Assembly (NCBI GenBank): GCA_040255405.1 | Contig: JBDZUX010000002.1 | Span: 140,692-204,691, forward strand | Origin: 66-474 sp040255405 | GTDB lineage: Bacteria; Pseudomonadota; Gammaproteobacteria; Xanthomonadales; Rhodanobacteraceae | Direction: 5' to 3' | DNA: 64,000 nt | In this document: piece after piece, positions 62,780 through 64,000 of the stretch | How positions within the stretch are numbered: position 1 is the stretch's first letter | Layout of the letters: the number at the start of each line of letters is the position of its first letter | Notes under the pieces: generated by a model | Database searches by the model: none | Seen by the model: only the letters and a program-made list of their open reading frames with translations | Told to the model about the DNA's origin: nothing | Made by a program: the position numbers and the translations under genes

Positions 62780-63421
62780 TTATGCCTTGGCCGCCGGGCG
62801 GACGACCACGTCGCCTCCGGGGGCGCCTGGCACTGCGCCCTTGACCGCGATCAGGTGACGCTCGGCGTCGATGCTGACCACTTCGAGATTCATCGCCGAA
62901 CGATTCACGTTGCCCATCTGGCCGGACATCTTCTTGCCGGGGAACACCCGCCCCGGGGTCTGACGCTGGCCGATCGAACCCGGCGCGCGATGCGACAACG
63001 AGTTGCCGTGGGTGGCGTCGCCCATCGTGAAGTGATGGCGCTTGATCGTGCCCTGGAAGCCCTTGCCCTTGGACACGCCCGCCACGTCCACGATCTGGCC
63101 AACCTTGAACACTTCGTCCACCTTGATCTCGGCGCCGACCGCGTACTTGCCGGCGTCGGCGTCAGCCAGGCGGAACTCCCACAAACCGCGGCCCGGTTCA
63201 ACCTTGGCCTTGGCATAGTGGCCTTTGGCCGGCTTGGTCAGCAGCGACGCGCGCTTGGCGCCCGCGGTGACCTGCACCGCCACGTAACCGTCGGTGTCGG
63301 CGGTCTTGACCTGGGTGACGCGGTTCGGCGTCGCTTCGATCAAGGTGACCGGCACCGAACGGCCGTCTTCGGTGAAGAGCCGGCTCATGCCGCATTTTTT
63401 TCCAACCAGTCCGATGCTCAT
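62780..63421 (-). CDS. rplC: 50S ribosomal protein L3
   Basis: L3 binds near the peptidyl-transferase centre. The 213-residue protein begins MSIGLVGKKCGMSRLFTEDG and has the L3 signature KGKGFQGTIKRHHFTMGDATHGNSLSHR. A REP element fills the gap to rpsJ. Confidence 0.98.
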   Translation of the reverse strand: MSIGLVGKKCGMSRLFTEDGRSVPVTLIEATPNRVTQVKTADTDGYVAVQVTAGAKRASLLTKPAKGHYAKAKVEPGRGLWEFRLADADAGKYAVGAEIKVDEVFKVGQIVDVAGVSKGKGFQGTIKRHHFTMGDATHGNSLSHRAPGSIGQRQTPGRVFPGKKMSGQMGNVNRSAMNLEVVSIDAERHLIAVKGAVPGAPGGDVVVRPAAKA

Positions 63422-63444
63422 GTTCAGTTCCTGCGGTATCCCTA

Positions 63445-63500
63445 GTAGGAGCGCGCCTGCGCGCGACCTGTCTCATGTCGCCGGCAAGGCCGGCTCCTAC
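63445..63500. repeat. REP-type palindrome between rpsJ and rplC
   Basis: GTAGGAGCGCGCCTGCGCGCGA (63445-63466) is identical to the left arm of the REP at 58198. It faces GCCGGCTCCTAC at 63489-63500. It ends two bases before the rpsJ stop codon. Confidence 0.8.
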
Positions 63501-63501
63501 A

Positions 63502-63813
63502 TCAGCCCAGCTTGATCTGCACGTCCACGCCGGCGGCGAGGTCGAGCTTCATCAGGGCATCCACGGTCTTGTCGTTCGGATCGACGATGTCGAGCACGCG
63601 CTTGTGGGTGCGGGTCTCGTACTGGTCGCGCGCATCCTTGTCGACGTGCGGCGACACCAGAATGGTGTAGCGCTCGATCTTGGTCGGCAGCGGAATCGGG
63701 CCGCGCACCTGCGCGCCCGTGCGCTTGGCCGTCTCCACGATCTCGCTGGCCGACTTGTCGATCAGGCGATGGTCGTAGGCCTTCAGCCGGATGCGGATGT
63801 TCTGGGTTGCCAT
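63502..63813 (-). CDS. rpsJ: 30S ribosomal protein S10
   Basis: S10 is a head protein and, as NusE, part of the transcription antitermination complex. The 103-residue protein begins MATQNIRIRLKAYDHRLIDKSA. It is the first gene of the S10 operon, about 130 bp after tuf. The gap has hairpins at 63876-63894 and 63908-63938 that may end or attenuate tuf transcripts. Confidence 0.98.
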   Translation of the reverse strand: MATQNIRIRLKAYDHRLIDKSASEIVETAKRTGAQVRGPIPLPTKIERYTILVSPHVDKDARDQYETRTHKRVLDIVDPNDKTVDALMKLDLAAGVDVQIKLG

Positions 63814-63875
63814 GTCTGTTTACTCACTAAAGAACGTTTGCTTTCAGCTTTTCGCTTTTTTGCTTTCCCGGCGTT

Positions 63876-63938
63876 ATCCGGCCAACGGCCGGATGAACGG
63901 CGGGAGTTATTGCTGCGCGCGTCGAGCGCGTCAGCAAT
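63876..63938 (-). terminator. Two hairpins in the tuf-rpsJ gap
   Basis: ATCCGGCC-AAC-GGCCGGAT (63876-63894) and ATTGCTG...CAGCAAT enclosing GCGCG arms (63908-63938) are stable stems on both strands. Neither is followed by a clear T-run on the minus strand, so full termination after tuf is uncertain; partial attenuation before rpsJ is plausible. Confidence 0.4.
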
Positions 63939-63943
63939 GACCG

Positions 63944-64000
63944 CTACTCGATGACCTTGGTCACCACGCCGGCGCCCACGGTGCGGCCGCCTTCGCGGAT
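63944..64000 (-). CDS. tuf: Elongation factor Tu, C-terminal end (cut by window edge)
   Basis: Only the last 18 codons are in the window; they read IREGGRTVGAGVVTKVIE and stop at TAG, the exact C-terminus of EF-Tu. The rest lies beyond position 64000. tuf before rpsJ is the usual order of the fused str-S10 region. Confidence 0.95.
   Translation of the reverse strand: MREGGRTVGAGVVTKVIE

Overview
This 64-kb window is GC-rich, densely coding chromosomal DNA from a gammaproteobacterium. It most likely comes from the Xanthomonadales, perhaps the Rhodanobacteraceae (Rhodanobacter/Dyella-like); this is inferred from gene content and not tested by search. The reasons are a GlcNAc regulon of the NagP/LacI/NagB-II type fed by a TonB-dependent receptor, class II DAHP synthase, many short palindromic intergenic repeats, and the complete S10-spc-alpha ribosomal operon. 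No tRNA, rRNA, CRISPR array, insertion sequence or prophage was seen. No gene-free stretch exceeds 300 bases.

Region by region. (1) 1-3.6 kb: 3' part of miaA (-), then tdh and kbl (+), the threonine-to-glycine pathway, with repeats around kbl. (2) 3.6-15.1 kb: an N-acetylglucosamine/chito-oligosaccharide regulon. It holds a GH20 hexosaminidase, an outer-membrane receptor and a glucokinase-family sugar kinase on the minus strand, and divergent nagP, a LacI-type regulator, nagB-II and nagA on the plus strand. LacI-type palindromes lie between the two arms. (3) 15.1-29.6 kb: a pseudouridine synthase, an OmpA protein, prpD, a manganese (yybP-ykoY) riboswitch with a TerC/YjbE membrane protein, DUF924 and DUF6159 proteins, an S9 peptidase, fadH and a GST, then prpC, two tandem paralogous membrane proteins and prpB. 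prpB to prpC form a minus-strand methylcitrate operon; prpD lies 7.5 kb away. (4) 29.8-33.7 kb: a YihY protein, mdh, an aminotransferase and a cyclophilin.

(5) 33.8-43.7 kb is the most interesting stretch. An alpha/beta hydrolase and a TetR regulator (-) face a TonB-dependent receptor (+). The receptor is followed by 3-hydroxybutyrate dehydrogenase and a Liv-type ABC importer whose two permeases are fused into one 665-residue protein. Together these could take up and oxidise 3-hydroxybutyrate or its oligomers under TetR control; that is inference. (6) 43.8-49.3 kb: typA, an RDD-pilin fusion, mug, class II aroG and dsbB.

(7) 49.4-64 kb: the tuf-S10-spc-alpha operon, all on the minus strand from tuf (cut by the window end) through rpsJ to rpoA and rplQ. 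The order is standard, but rpmJ is missing after secY. The intergenic gaps of this normally compact operon carry at least six palindromic repeat elements, and one REP arm contains the rplN stop codon. One repeat family also occurs at the 3-hydroxybutyrate locus.
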